Shown here: positions 36,399 to 45,719 of the stretch, piece after piece | Layout: every line of letters begins with the position of its first letter | Numbering within the stretch: the stretch's first letter is position 1 | Assembly: GCA_947495985.1 (NCBI GenBank) | Contig: CANMBD010000001.1 | Coordinates: 930,001-994,000, forward strand | Source of the DNA: an uncultured Sphingomonadaceae bacterium | GTDB taxonomy: Bacteria; Pseudomonadota; Alphaproteobacteria; Sphingomonadales; Sphingomonadaceae | Reading direction: 5' to 3' | Length of the DNA: 64,000 nt | Position numbers and translations under genes: made by a program | Notes under the pieces: model-generated | The model's database searches: none | What the model was told of the DNA's origin: nothing | Seen by the model: only the letters and a program-made list of their open reading frames with translations

Positions 36399-37073
36399 CT
36401 AAAGCGATTTATCCGTGTCCGTGTCCGTGTCCGTGTTGGAGTCTGGATATTTTATGCCAATCAACATGCGAAAACTATCTATGACGGCGTCAATGTCTTG
36501 CGATGATGTTCGATGAACCAATACCGCTCCTATGCCGTTTGTTGTCAACGCCATTAGCAGGTCTCCCATGATGCTAACGTCAGTTTCATCTGGTAGGTCC
36601 CCGCATTTTAAGGCATCCGCAATAATCGATTGGAAAATCTTGCTATAACTTTGCCTCAGTTGCAGAATTGGAGCAAATTTCTCCGGCTCCCTCGCGATTT
36701 TCAGCTGCGTAGTGCTGGTTAGAAGCTGATTCTGGGTTCCACGCTTGTAGATAGTCTTAATTGCCTCGAGTACATTATTCAGACGATCTTTCCAGTTACC
36801 AGAAACAAGTGATGCTTCAGTTAGAATTTTCGTATTCTGTTCGATGTAAAGTGACACTGCATCCAAAAACAACGCGTCTTTGGAATCGTAGTAATTGTAA
36901 ATCGCAGCGCCGGTCAAACCAGCTTCTTCGGCAATCATAGTCATGCTGACTTCAGCAAAGTCCCGCTCGCCAAATTGCTTCGTTGCAGCTTGCAACAATC
37001 GTTTCTTGGTGTTTTGCGCGAAGCTACCGTGTGGGCGACCGGGTTTCTTCTTGGTTTGAATCTCAATGTTCAA
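36399..37073 (-). CDS. TetR-family transcriptional regulator
   Basis: The N-terminal helix-turn-helix is clear (RLLQAATKQFGERDF, SMTMIAEEAGLTGAAIYNYYDSKDALF), followed by an all-helical ligand domain. The C-terminus ends in a Thr-Asp repeat encoded by four tandem TCCGTG hexamers on the plus strand. TTG 37073 is chosen because AAAGGA stands about 10 bases ahead. An ATG at 37133 is in frame but has no Shine-Dalgarno and overlaps the end of the DUF3604 gene. It is AT-richer than the core genes. It probably controls the DUF3604 and TonB-receptor genes next to it. Confidence 0.9.
   Translation of the reverse strand: MNIEIQTKKKPGRPHGSFAQNTKKRLLQAATKQFGERDFAEVSMTMIAEEAGLTGAAIYNYYDSKDALFLDAVSLYIEQNTKILTEASLVSGNWKDRLNNVLEAIKTIYKRGTQNQLLTSTTQLKIAREPEKFAPILQLRQSYSKIFQSIIADALKCGDLPDETDVSIMGDLLMALTTNGIGAVLVHRTSSQDIDAVIDSFRMLIGIKYPDSNTDTDTDTDKSL
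36412..36435. repeat. Four tandem hexamers TCCGTG in the end of the tetR gene
   Basis: Four perfect copies of a 6-base unit encode alternating Thr and Asp near the regulator's C-terminus. Because the unit is 6 bases, slippage would keep the frame and only change tail length. Confidence 0.85.
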
Positions 37074-37114
37074 AGTCGATCTATCCTTTTGGATTGGTGG
37101 GTTTGTCCGACGTT

Positions 37115-38953
37115 CTATAGCGGACGATACCATATAGGGGAGCTATATGCCCGCTCTTGGGTCATTTTTGGGATACTTGATGGCAACGCAACATCATATT
37201 TCTCGGCATCATAAGTGGTCCAACGCTTTGTCGGAACTTCAATGACGCGCACATAATAAAATGCGTGATGCTCCTTTTGGAAATCAGGATCACGCCAATA
37301 GGTCAACATCTCCGCCTCACCAGATACGTTGTCGGTCGTAGCGATGTCGTAGATCTTTTCGTTAAGGCCGCCCTCACTGTCCCGCCATGCCTTGATGATT
37401 TGTACGCGCTCAAGGCTTGCACCATCGGGATCTTTCATCGCACTGACAATGAAGCGAGGCGTTTTGTCACCGGAGACGGGTGACAGCACGCCTCCCATTG
37501 GAACACCTTTGTCGTAACCCTTTTTGGTGAAATCGGGGATTTCCAGGTCATTTTTGGAAAAGTCCCAACCGGCAAAAATACGCAACTTAATGCGCGGACC
37601 AGTTGTCGCATATACCTCCCGACGTTGAATAGCAGCGAACAACTCTTCACGGGTATTTGTCCGCGCCCAAACCCCGGTGTAACCAGATGCAGTGAGTTTG
37701 GAATTCGACCAGAGCGCGCCTCCCATCTTGCTGGTGATCCGCGACTCAGATTGCTCAGAATCCTTGAATTTGCCCCAAAAATTATTATCGTCCGCAGTGG
37801 CTAGGCCAGTGTGACTATCTGTTGATCCCATCAGTCCAAATTCATACGGATTAGCCCCTAAATCCGCAGCATATTTAAGGCCTTTCTTTAAACCGCTGCG
37901 AGCATATTCGCCTTTCAGCATTTGTTTTTTAAGAGCGGGGTCCTGAGGCTTGGGGGTTTGTGATATATCACCTTCATCCCAGGTTTCGAAATCTGCATAT
38001 TCATCGTCAGGTGACAAAAGCGGATGTGCCTCGCCGTCACCCTTAACCTGCGTCACTTCATAGACCGGTTCCCAACGTGAGCGGGTTTTTGCGTATTCTT
38101 GAGTAAGGGGAGTGCCATCAAGCCTTTGATCATCGAACATGATTCCGCCTGACAGGTTTCCATTGTGCGCTATCGCCAGAACCGATCCACCGGTCTTCGT
38201 TTCATATTGCTCCAGAAACTTCCAGAGATCCTCCGGGTCATCGCTGTCCAAGGCAGAAAATGGAATTATGGTCTTGGTTTTGTCCGGACCATCTTTGAAC
38301 ACAACTACGCGATGTAAGTTGCGACCTCCTGGCATTGACGTCCATTCATACCCGGCAAAAGCAGTAAACTTGCCTGGTTGATTGTAGCGCTCCGCAATAT
38401 CGACAACATTGCTCCATATTGTTTGGTTGAATTTCCTGTCAGGAACTTCCTGCGGCGCTGCACCGGTTACCATGGCAACATACTCGGTCATGATCGGTCC
38501 CATCCCCTCATCGTCGTCGAGATATCCTTTCCAGCGTTTACCCAGATCCGATCCCAGAACCGCAATATCGTCCTGCTGCAGCGCGGTAAGGAAACCAAGA
38601 TATTCGGCGTGGTCGGCAACCATCAAAAAATCGAGAGGCCGTATTAGCTTTGCCTTCTGACCGGTTGATGTTTCGACCTCTTCACCCCGTGCAAAGCGAT
38701 ATGCTGCCTCCGGCCCAAGATTCTGGTTCCCAAAGCTGTTGCTATCGAAAGACAGATTGGAATGAACATGCAGATCTCCCCAGAATACTTGGTCGGGATA
38801 TTCCGAGGCCGAGAGAAGTTCACTCTCTGCTTCAGGGCTTTCGTTCACTGGAGACGCATTTTGGCAAGCGAACAACGGTACACTGAACATCGCGGCGTAT
38901 AAATATCGTGTGGCGCGTTGGCCGAATGGCAATATTCCGTTTCTGTTTTTCAA
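37115..38953 (-). CDS. DUF3604-family lipoprotein, putative PHP-like metal hydrolase
   Basis: A 612-residue exported protein. TTG 38953 (AGGGGAG 4-5 bases ahead) gives a proper lipoprotein signal peptide ending in PLFAC; GTG 39007 would place the signal too far inside. The DUF3604 domain starts with FWGDLHVHSNLSFDS near residue 57, and DHAEYLGF, HNGN and GSTDSHTGLA supply further likely metal ligands. This family resembles PHP-type metallo-hydrolases; its reaction is unknown. It stands back to back with a TonB receptor and upstream of a TetR gene, suggesting a regulated uptake and hydrolysis unit. Confidence 0.88.
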   Translation of the reverse strand: MKNRNGILPFGQRATRYLYAAMFSVPLFACQNASPVNESPEAESELLSASEYPDQVFWGDLHVHSNLSFDSNSFGNQNLGPEAAYRFARGEEVETSTGQKAKLIRPLDFLMVADHAEYLGFLTALQQDDIAVLGSDLGKRWKGYLDDDEGMGPIMTEYVAMVTGAAPQEVPDRKFNQTIWSNVVDIAERYNQPGKFTAFAGYEWTSMPGGRNLHRVVVFKDGPDKTKTIIPFSALDSDDPEDLWKFLEQYETKTGGSVLAIAHNGNLSGGIMFDDQRLDGTPLTQEYAKTRSRWEPVYEVTQVKGDGEAHPLLSPDDEYADFETWDEGDISQTPKPQDPALKKQMLKGEYARSGLKKGLKYAADLGANPYEFGLMGSTDSHTGLATADDNNFWGKFKDSEQSESRITSKMGGALWSNSKLTASGYTGVWARTNTREELFAAIQRREVYATTGPRIKLRIFAGWDFSKNDLEIPDFTKKGYDKGVPMGGVLSPVSGDKTPRFIVSAMKDPDGASLERVQIIKAWRDSEGGLNEKIYDIATTDNVSGEAEMLTYWRDPDFQKEHHAFYYVRVIEVPTKRWTTYDAEKYDVALPSSIPKMTQERAYSSPIWYRPL

Positions 38954-39085
38954 GATGCTCCCCTGCCGATCCACTACTGTCAGTTTTGATTGTGGAGAAT
39001 GTTCCACTCATTTTTTATATGAATGATCAATTAATTAATGGAAATGGCCAAAATAAATAGGCCGTTCAAAGGGAGGAGAGTTGTC

Positions 39086-41326
39086 GTGGGCAACAAGAGT
39101 CAGGTTTTGAAGCGAAGCTTAGCGGCTGGGACAATATTGGGTTTGATGGCGGGCATCAGCACGCCGGCCTTTGCCCAGCAGAGCGAAGGCGCTGAAGAAG
39201 ACAATATCATAGTTGTGACCGGCCGCTTGCGCGGCGATTCGGAGTCTGTGCAGGACGTGCCGCTGGCAGTGACGGTGGTCAGTCCCGAACAGCTGGGCGC
39301 GCAAGGCGCGTTGAACATCGAAGATCTTGAAACATTGTCGCCCAGTCTGGTGATTGATCCGGTGGGCGCTGGCCCCGGTGCTGGCGCTATTTCACTTCGC
39401 GGGGTCAGTTTTGAAGATGTCGAGAAGAGTTTTGAACCCACCGTTGGCGTCGTGATTGACGGCGTTTTTATCGGAACCAATACTGCTCAGCTCACCAACG
39501 CTTTTGATTTTGCACAAATTGAAGTTTTGCGGGGCCCGCAGGGAACACTCTTTGGCCGAAACACAATCGGCGGCGTGATTAATGTTGAACGGACACGGCC
39601 AACCAAAGAGTTTGGTTTGCGGGCCGAGGCCAGTTTCGGCAATTATGGCCGCGAGGACTATAACGCCGTCTTCAATTTCGGGGATGGTGATGTGTTTGGC
39701 GCAAAGTTGTTTTTCTCTGACCGCACTTTCGACGGTTTTTACAACAATGTGACGCTGGGGCAACGGACCGGCTCGAACAGTGTACGTGGTGCCGGCGGTA
39801 CGATATTGATAGAACCAAGCGATGCTCTCGAAATACTTCTAACCGCAGAAGTCACAAAAATCGGCGGCGACCCTGCCGTTGCTTCGCTATCTCAAACGGG
39901 TGAAGCCATATGCGGGGTTCCTGTCCCCGCCTTGGCTGAGCAGTGTAATCGCAATACGCGCGAAGACCTGTACACGGTTTTCGGCAACGTGCTCGGTGAT
40001 GTCCAGTTTACAGAGGATTCCTATTCCGCACGGATCAATTACGACATAGGTGACCTGACCCTGTCATCGATCACTGCGCTGAAAGAGTCCGACGAGCTGG
40101 TGATTCAGGATTTTGATGGTGCATCCATCTCGTTCTTTACCACCAACCGAGCGCAGCAATATCGACAGTTCAGCCAGGAATTGCGTTTGGCAGGCGAGTT
40201 TGCACAAGGCTTCAGCGGTGTGGTGGGATTATTCTATTTCAACAATGAATATCAACTGCAACAGGGCACGACGCTGCCAACCGGGTTTACACTGCCGGCT
40301 GAAACCGATCATGAGACGAAGTCATATGCTGCATTCGCAGATTTTGATATTGAGTTGACTGACCAACTCCGTATCAGTCTCGGCGCGCGCTATTCGAAGG
40401 ACGAAAAAGAATATACGCGATCGATTTTTGCCGGCCCCGGCCCCCTTCTCGCGTTGTCTAACGAAGATGACTGGAGCCAGTTTACGCCCCGCGTCAGTGT
40501 GGATTATCGGTTCAGCGACGATATCCTCGTTTACGGCTCCTATGCGCGAGGCTATCGATCAGGCGGATTTAATGGGCGCGCTAACAGCCCTTCGTCAGTG
40601 GCAGTGTCCTTTGACCCCGAGACCGTTGACTCCTTTGAACTTGGGGCGAAAACCCAGTTCGCAGACGGTCGTGTCACTTTGAATATAGCGGGCTTTTACA
40701 GCAGGTATAATGACAAGCAGGAGGATGTGGTGCAAGCAACCCCTCCAGGGTCGCCTAACCCCCAAGAAACTGTGACTCTGAATGCCGCTAATGCAACCAT
40801 TTTTGGGGCAGAAATTGATATGCGAGCAGAGCTTTTCGAAGGTTTTACGATTACCAGTTCTCTTGGCCTCCTTGACGCCAGCTACGATGATTTCTTCATC
40901 GATGTAAACCTGGACGGCATTCAGGATGCTGGCGAAAATGCGTCTTCCCGTGACTTGCGCAGAACGCCGGATGTCTCGTTCTCAATCGCGGGAAATTATG
41001 AAGTCCCTCTTGGCAATGAAGGTACGATTAATCTCAACGCGAAATACAGCACCACCAGTTCCTACCAGACGACCATCGTCGCCGCTCCGGGCAATTTCGG
41101 ACGGAACGACCCGCGCGGTTTACATCAAGCGCAGGATGATCTTTCGGCTTCGATCACATATACCCATACCCTGGGCGATGACACCGAAATATATGTCCGG
41201 GCCTTCGGACGCAATCTGACGGACAGCCGCGGACTGAGCTCTGCGCTACCAGTGGCCGGTCTATTCACTTTCGGAACCGGAATCGCACCGCGGCAATATG
41301 GCGTGACCGTCGGATTTGAATTCTAA
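39086..41326 (+). CDS. TonB-dependent outer-membrane receptor
   Basis: 746-residue beta-barrel receptor. GTG 39086 is preferred because GGGAGGAG lies 7 bases ahead and the signal peptide (cleavage near TPAFAQQ) then has normal length; ATG 39038 is in frame. The TonB box region IIVVTGR, the plug domain (LRGVSFEDV, VDGVFIG, IEVLRGPQGTLFGRN, GGVINV) and the terminal barrel strand YGVTVGFEF are typical of sphingomonad TonB receptors. No N-terminal signalling domain. Its substrate is unknown; the neighbouring DUF3604 lipoprotein suggests shared substrate processing. Confidence 0.94.
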   Translation: MGNKSQVLKRSLAAGTILGLMAGISTPAFAQQSEGAEEDNIIVVTGRLRGDSESVQDVPLAVTVVSPEQLGAQGALNIEDLETLSPSLVIDPVGAGPGAGAISLRGVSFEDVEKSFEPTVGVVIDGVFIGTNTAQLTNAFDFAQIEVLRGPQGTLFGRNTIGGVINVERTRPTKEFGLRAEASFGNYGREDYNAVFNFGDGDVFGAKLFFSDRTFDGFYNNVTLGQRTGSNSVRGAGGTILIEPSDALEILLTAEVTKIGGDPAVASLSQTGEAICGVPVPALAEQCNRNTREDLYTVFGNVLGDVQFTEDSYSARINYDIGDLTLSSITALKESDELVIQDFDGASISFFTTNRAQQYRQFSQELRLAGEFAQGFSGVVGLFYFNNEYQLQQGTTLPTGFTLPAETDHETKSYAAFADFDIELTDQLRISLGARYSKDEKEYTRSIFAGPGPLLALSNEDDWSQFTPRVSVDYRFSDDILVYGSYARGYRSGGFNGRANSPSSVAVSFDPETVDSFELGAKTQFADGRVTLNIAGFYSRYNDKQEDVVQATPPGSPNPQETVTLNAANATIFGAEIDMRAELFEGFTITSSLGLLDASYDDFFIDVNLDGIQDAGENASSRDLRRTPDVSFSIAGNYEVPLGNEGTINLNAKYSTTSSYQTTIVAAPGNFGRNDPRGLHQAQDDLSASITYTHTLGDDTEIYVRAFGRNLTDSRGLSSALPVAGLFTFGTGIAPRQYGVTVGFEF

Positions 41327-41370
41327 GAAACGTTCATATCGTTACGTCGCCTCCCAAAGGCACAATACTT

Positions 41371-41399
41371 AGGGCCCTGTTTCGGCAGGGCTCTTTTTT
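41371..41399 (+). terminator. Rho-independent terminator of the TonB-receptor gene
   Basis: AGGGCCCTG (41371-41379) pairs with CAGGGCTCT (41386-41394) around a short loop and runs into TTTTTT. It lies 45 bases after the receptor stop. The rest of the gap to 41621 shows no gene that I can support. Confidence 0.85.
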
Positions 41400-41621
41400 G
41401 TTCGCTTGGGCTGGATCTGGTCGAGTAGGAATCTCGACTGAGAGCGCGCCGAGCGCAGCCGTTTTATAAGCAAGCAGATAGCAATGCTGAAGAGGTATGA
41501 AATGCCTGAGCCTTGAAAAGACTGGGATTCCTTTGTCCGGACATAAGTCGATTGCATTCCCCTTCCGCTTGCCTAATGTGCCGACGATCCGCATATCATT
41601 ACCATTGGACCGGAGACCAGA

Positions 41622-42695
41622 TTGTCACATCATGATCGTCAACTTCCTTTGGTGGCTGACTTATATGGTGAGTTGCAACTTGCCGAACCCACGCAGAAAA
41701 AGACGTTTTTGTCCCACTTACCCGGACTTATGCTGGTCTGTGTGGTTTCGCTGGCGGCGCTCTGGCTCAGTGAACATTATGGCCCGCCTGCCATATTGAT
41801 GGGACTGCTTCTGGGACTGGCGCTCAGTTTCGTGAATGCAGACAAGCGCCTGTCAACGGGGCTGGATTTCTCATCCCAAACATTACTGCGCATCGGCATC
41901 GTTCTGATTGGAATGCGGATCAGTTTTGCCGAAATAGGCAGTCTGGGCATCATCCCTTTTATTGCCCTGATAGCCATTATGACGGTTGTCATATTCACCG
42001 GCATCATCGCGGCCAGATTGTTCAAGCTTGATCCGCTTTTTGGTCTGCTTGCCGGTGGAGCAACGGCGATATGCGGCGCTTCCGCCGCGCTGGCACTGTG
42101 GAGCATCATCGGCACCAAAAGAATAGATCAGTCGCGCTTTACTATCGTTTTGCTTGGGACAACGATCGCCAGCGCCTTCGCAATGACGTTCTATCCAGCC
42201 ATAGCGGGATTTCTGAACCTGAACGACAAACAGGCAGGCTTTTTAATCGGTGCGTCTATTCATGATGTGGCTCAAGCCATCGGGGGCGGATTTTCCTATT
42301 CTCCCGAAGCCGGAGAGGTTGCAACTGTGGTGAAACTCTCCCGCGTGACGCTGCTTGCGCCTGTTTTGATTATCGTCTCGATGGTACTTCAGAAAATGGC
42401 TGTGAAGGACACCGACCCGTCATCGCCGAAAATTGGCCTTCGACAGGGTATGCCTTGGTTCATCATTGGGTTCATCATCCTGGTGGCACTGAACAGCCTG
42501 GTATCCCTGCCCTCTTCCCTGGTCGAAACAGGTAACCGTCTGGCCAGTACATTATTGCTGTTCGCCGTGGTGGCTGCGGCGATAAAGTCCAATCTGGCTG
42601 GATTGATGTCACATGGCTGGCATTGCTTTGCGCCGGTCATCATGACAACGGCGATGGCGTTCCTGCTCTCGATGCTCGCCATTCAATGGCTTTGA
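41622..42695 (+). CDS. YeiH-family (UPF0324) putative sulfate/anion exporter
   Basis: An inner-membrane protein of 357 residues with about ten hydrophobic segments. The family signature is clear: LLRIGIVLIGMRISFAEI, then LAGGATAICGASAALAL and GASIHDVAQAIGGGFSYS. YeiH-type proteins are annotated as putative sulfate exporters; transport has not been shown for most. TTG 41622 has GGAG 6 bases ahead. It is separated from the TonB receptor by a terminator. Confidence 0.9.
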   Translation: MSHHDRQLPLVADLYGELQLAEPTQKKTFLSHLPGLMLVCVVSLAALWLSEHYGPPAILMGLLLGLALSFVNADKRLSTGLDFSSQTLLRIGIVLIGMRISFAEIGSLGIIPFIALIAIMTVVIFTGIIAARLFKLDPLFGLLAGGATAICGASAALALWSIIGTKRIDQSRFTIVLLGTTIASAFAMTFYPAIAGFLNLNDKQAGFLIGASIHDVAQAIGGGFSYSPEAGEVATVVKLSRVTLLAPVLIIVSMVLQKMAVKDTDPSSPKIGLRQGMPWFIIGFIILVALNSLVSLPSSLVETGNRLASTLLLFAVVAAAIKSNLAGLMSHGWHCFAPVIMTTAMAFLLSMLAIQWL

Positions 42696-42719
42696 ATCCG
42701 GCAAACAACAGCAGTTTGT

Positions 42720-42762
42720 AAATATTTTCTAGTTTGACGGGCATAAGGGAAAATATTTTCTA
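42720..42762 (+). repeat. Direct repeat AAATATTTTCTA upstream of the DUF6356 gene
   Basis: Two copies of a 12-base AT-rich sequence (42720-42731 and 42751-42762), about 30 bases apart, lie in the promoter region. TAGTTT and AAACTA just after each copy are mutually inverted. They may form an operator. A TTGACA stands at 42787 but without a good -10. Confidence 0.4.
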
Positions 42763-42848
42763 AACTAAAGTCATCTTATTGGAGATTTGACAAAGATTTT
42801 GTCCGCCGATGGACTATTACGCTATCTGACATAAGATCAGGAGCACAT

Positions 42849-43097
42849 ATGAAGTTGTTTACCGAGCACCCAGAATCAGTCGGGGAAACCTATGCCGAAC
42901 ATTTTGTGATGGCATCCAGCTTTGGCATCCCGATGATGGCGGCTGGCTTTGCCTGTCTCTTGCACGGAATTTTCCCGTTCCTGTTTGAAAAAACCGGCAG
43001 TATCCTCGTTAAAAAGCTCTATGACCGGATGGTCACCAACCGAGTAAAAGCGGAAAATCGCACCGCTACCGAGCATGAACTGGAATGGTGCATCTGA
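42849..43097 (+). CDS. DUF6356 family small membrane protein
   Basis: 82 residues with a single hydrophobic hairpin (about residues 20-48) between FTEHPESVGETYAEH at the start and a basic helix (VKKLYDRMVTNR). This is the DUF6356 pattern common in sphingomonads, function unknown. ATG 42849 follows AGGAGCAC. Confidence 0.85.
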   Translation: MKLFTEHPESVGETYAEHFVMASSFGIPMMAAGFACLLHGIFPFLFEKTGSILVKKLYDRMVTNRVKAENRTATEHELEWCI

Positions 43098-43275
43098 CAA
43101 TCTGGGCATTTTGACCAAAGTAAAGTCAGCCAGCCCTTGCATTGTAGGAAAAACTTCGCCATAGGCCGCGCTTCTCGGCGATTCCTGCAAAAGAATCACG
43201 GGAAACAGAAGAAAGCCGGAGGGGCGTGTCTGCATGGTGCGGCGTCAGCGATCGGTAACATGAAGGAAATGAAGC

Positions 43276-43668
43276 ATGCCGCATTATGAGCATGTCTTCC
43301 TCGCGCGTCAGGATCTGAGCCAGTCTCAGGTCGATAGTCTCGCCCAGGAAGCTACAAAAATTGTTGAAGCCAATGAAGGCAAAGTCGTTTTGACGGAAAC
43401 CTGGGGCCTGCGTACGCTGGCTTACAAGGTTCAGAAAAACCGCAAAGCCCATTACGTTATGCTGCGTCTCGACGCGCCAACCAACGTAATTGCCGAGCTG
43501 GAACGCCAGACCCGTATCAACGAAGACGTGATCCGTTTTCTGACCATCCGCGTCGACGAGCATGAAGAAGGCCCGTCAGTCATGATGCGCAAGCCAGACC
43601 GTGACTCACGCCGTGGTGGCGGAGATCGTGGTGGTGACCGCCCTCGCCGTGACCGCGACGACAGTTAA
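43276..43668 (+). CDS. rpsF: 30S ribosomal protein S6
   Basis: S6 of 130 residues, binding 16S rRNA with S18. It begins [15 protein letters not shown] and continues with the [20 protein letters not shown] strand pair. It has a basic Arg/Gly/Asp tail of about 30 residues. First gene of the rpsF-rpsR-rplI operon; ATG 43276 follows AAGGAAATGAAG. Confidence 0.98.
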   Translation: MPHYEHVFLARQDLSQSQVDSLAQEATKIVEANEGKVVLTETWGLRTLAYKVQKNRKAHYVMLRLDAPTNVIAELERQTRINEDVIRFLTIRVDEHEEGPSVMMRKPDRDSRRGGGDRGGDRPRRDRDDS

Positions 43669-43689
43669 GCTAGAAAAGGAGTAATAAAC

Positions 43690-43914
43690 ATGGGACGTCC
43701 ATTTTTCCGTCGCCGCAAAAGCTGCCCCTTTTCCGGTAAGAACGCACAACCTATCGACTATAAAGATGTGAAAATGCTGCAGGGATATATTTCCGAGCGT
43801 GGCAAAATCGTACCTAGTCGTATCACCGCAGTTTCTGCCAAGAAGCAGCGCGAATTGTCCAAGGCAATTAAACGCGCCCGCCATCTCGGCCTGCTGCCTT
43901 ATCTCGTGAAATAG
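43690..43914 (+). CDS. rpsR: 30S ribosomal protein S18
   Basis: 74 residues, with [10 protein letters not shown] at the start and the rRNA-contact motif [23 protein letters not shown]. Pairs with S6 on the platform of the 30S subunit. Placed between rpsF and rplI with short gaps. Confidence 0.98.
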   Translation: MGRPFFRRRKSCPFSGKNAQPIDYKDVKMLQGYISERGKIVPSRITAVSAKKQRELSKAIKRARHLGLLPYLVK

Positions 43915-43925
43915 GAGCAAGAGAC

Positions 43926-44579
43926 ATGGATATTATTTTGCTTGAACGAGTCGAAAAACTGGGCGGTATCGGCGATGTCGTAACCGTGAAAAACGGTTAT
44001 GCACGCAACTATCTGCTGCCTAACAAGAAAGCTTTGCGCGCCAACGAAGCGAACAAGAAGGTTTTCGAAGCCAATCGTGCGCAGATTGAAGCGGACAATG
44101 AAGCCAAACGCAAGGACGCTGAAAAAGCATCCGGCACTGTCGATGGCAAACAGATCGTATTGATCCGCGCCTCTTCCGCTAGCGGCCAGCTTTATGGTTC
44201 TGTTTCGGTTCGCGACATCGTGGAAACATTGGCTGCCGAAGGTGCCACTGTTGAGAAAAGCATGGTGATCCTCGAAAAACCAATCAAGACGCTTGGTGTT
44301 TTCGACGTGCGCATCCGTCTGCACCCAGAAGTTTCTGTCACTGTCGAGGTCAACGTGGCTCGCTCTGATGACGAAGCTGAACTGCAGAAAGACGGCATCG
44401 ACGTCATCGCCCAGATGTTTGAAGAAGAGCAGGCTGAACTGGCTGCTGCGGCTTTGGCACCTGAAAGCGAAGATGACGATGAAGAAGCCGAAGCAACGGA
44501 AACAGAAGAAGCTTCAGAGGAAGCAACTTCCGAGGAAGCTGCTGAAGAAACAGAAGAAAGCGCTGAAGACAAAGCATAG
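43926..44579 (+). CDS. rplI: 50S ribosomal protein L9 with acidic tail
   Basis: L9 of 217 residues, about 70 longer than E. coli L9. The N-terminal domain (LLERVEKLGGIGDVVTVKNGYARNYLLP) and C-terminal domain (IRLHPEVSVTVEVNV) are normal. Residues 180-217 are nearly all Glu, Asp, Ala, Ser and Thr. Acidic extensions of L9 are known in sphingomonads; their role is unknown. Last gene of the rpsF operon, ended by a terminator. Confidence 0.98.
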   Translation: MDIILLERVEKLGGIGDVVTVKNGYARNYLLPNKKALRANEANKKVFEANRAQIEADNEAKRKDAEKASGTVDGKQIVLIRASSASGQLYGSVSVRDIVETLAAEGATVEKSMVILEKPIKTLGVFDVRIRLHPEVSVTVEVNVARSDDEAELQKDGIDVIAQMFEEEQAELAAAALAPESEDDDEEAEATETEEASEEATSEEAAEETEESAEDKA

Positions 44580-44600
44580 TTTTTCTCAGCAAGTGATTGA

Positions 44601-44652
44601 AAAGCCCGGAGCTGGTGCGTTACAGAGTAACAATCCGCCTTCGGGCTTTTTC
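44601..44652 (+). terminator. Rho-independent terminator of rpsF-rpsR-rplI
   Basis: AAAGCCCG (44601-44608) pairs with CGGGCTTT (44642-44649), followed by TTTC. The large loop may hold a smaller stem. It separates rplI from the sulfotransferase-like gene. Confidence 0.75.
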
Positions 44653-44669
44653 TTAGGATTGAGGGCATA

Positions 44670-45719
44670 TTGACCAATAGCTGGCAAAATCAGTTTTCTC
44701 AGGATGCCCGGCTTCTGCCCCATCTGGTGGACCTGCCATCCGATCAGGTGCTGCTATCGCATTTGACCGAAGGCGATTACCGCAAGGCCAGTTTCCTCGA
44801 CCAGCGCATTATAACCCCGCAATTGCAGCGACAGCTGGTACCTTGGTCGGAATTGTCTGCAATCGATCTGCCCCAAACCGCCAAACCACAATATATTTTT
44901 CATATCGGGCATGTCGGATCTACTCTGTTGTCGCGACTACTCGGCGAGATTGACAAGATATTGGCAATAAGAGAACCGCAGTTGCTGCGGACGCTCTGCG
45001 AAATATCGCAAATTAAGAACGAGCCAGAAAGCCCCTGGTCGCCAGATGCCTACGCGCAGCGATTTTCCCAGACCGTTCAATGGTTATCTCGTTCATTCCA
45101 TCCTGATCAACGGGTGATGATCAAGGCAAGCAGCTTTGTCAGCGAATTGGCACCACAGCTTTTGGCGACGCCCACCGACGCGCTATTTCTCTATGCCCCA
45201 TTGGACCGCTATATCCCAACAATATTGGCGGGCGAAGCCTCTGTGCAGGAAACACACATGATGGCCGGTGCACGATTGAAGCGATTGTCCCTACATCTGG
45301 GCGAAGCTCCGGCACATTTATGGGAATTATCGCTGGCCCAGCGGGTTGCGATGAGCTGGATGTGCGAGCTAGTCACTCTATTCGCAGCGCAAAAGACAAG
45401 TCAGTCCGCCAACATATTGTGGATGGATTTTGAATCATTCCTCCGGGAGCCTGCTGGAAGCTTGATGACAGCAGCAGCCCATTTTGATCTCGACGTTTCG
45501 GAGCAAAAGGCGAGCGAGTTGGCATCAGGCCCCATCATGTCGTCCTATTCCAAAGCACCGGAACATGACTATAGTCCGAACTTGCGGCAAGAGTTGCTTG
45601 CTCAGGCAAACCGGGATCACGTAGACGCCATTCGAGCAGCAATATCATGGGTCGAAGAAACAGCCGAAAATTTCCCTCTGGTGGCCGAGGCCATAAATTG
45701 GATTGAAACGAGAAGATAA
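44670..45719 (+). CDS. Sulfotransferase-like protein
   Basis: A 349-residue cytoplasmic protein. HIGHVGSTLLSRLL (residues 78-91) resembles the PAPS 5'-phosphosulfate loop of sulfotransferases, and FLYAPLDRYIPT occupies the position of the 3'-phosphate site. Overall it fits the P-loop sulfotransferase-like family, but sulfation has not been shown. TTG 44670 follows GAGGG by 4 bases. Its TAA overlaps the start of the PKHD oxygenase (TAATG), so the two are a pair. Confidence 0.75.
   Translation: MTNSWQNQFSQDARLLPHLVDLPSDQVLLSHLTEGDYRKASFLDQRIITPQLQRQLVPWSELSAIDLPQTAKPQYIFHIGHVGSTLLSRLLGEIDKILAIREPQLLRTLCEISQIKNEPESPWSPDAYAQRFSQTVQWLSRSFHPDQRVMIKASSFVSELAPQLLATPTDALFLYAPLDRYIPTILAGEASVQETHMMAGARLKRLSLHLGEAPAHLWELSLAQRVAMSWMCELVTLFAAQKTSQSANILWMDFESFLREPAGSLMTAAAHFDLDVSEQKASELASGPIMSSYSKAPEHDYSPNLRQELLAQANRDHVDAIRAAISWVEETAENFPLVAEAINWIETRR

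Noticed and set aside
36412..36435. Hexamer repeat as a phase-variation switch
   Set aside because: The unit is 6 bases, so slippage never shifts the frame; at most the tail length changes.
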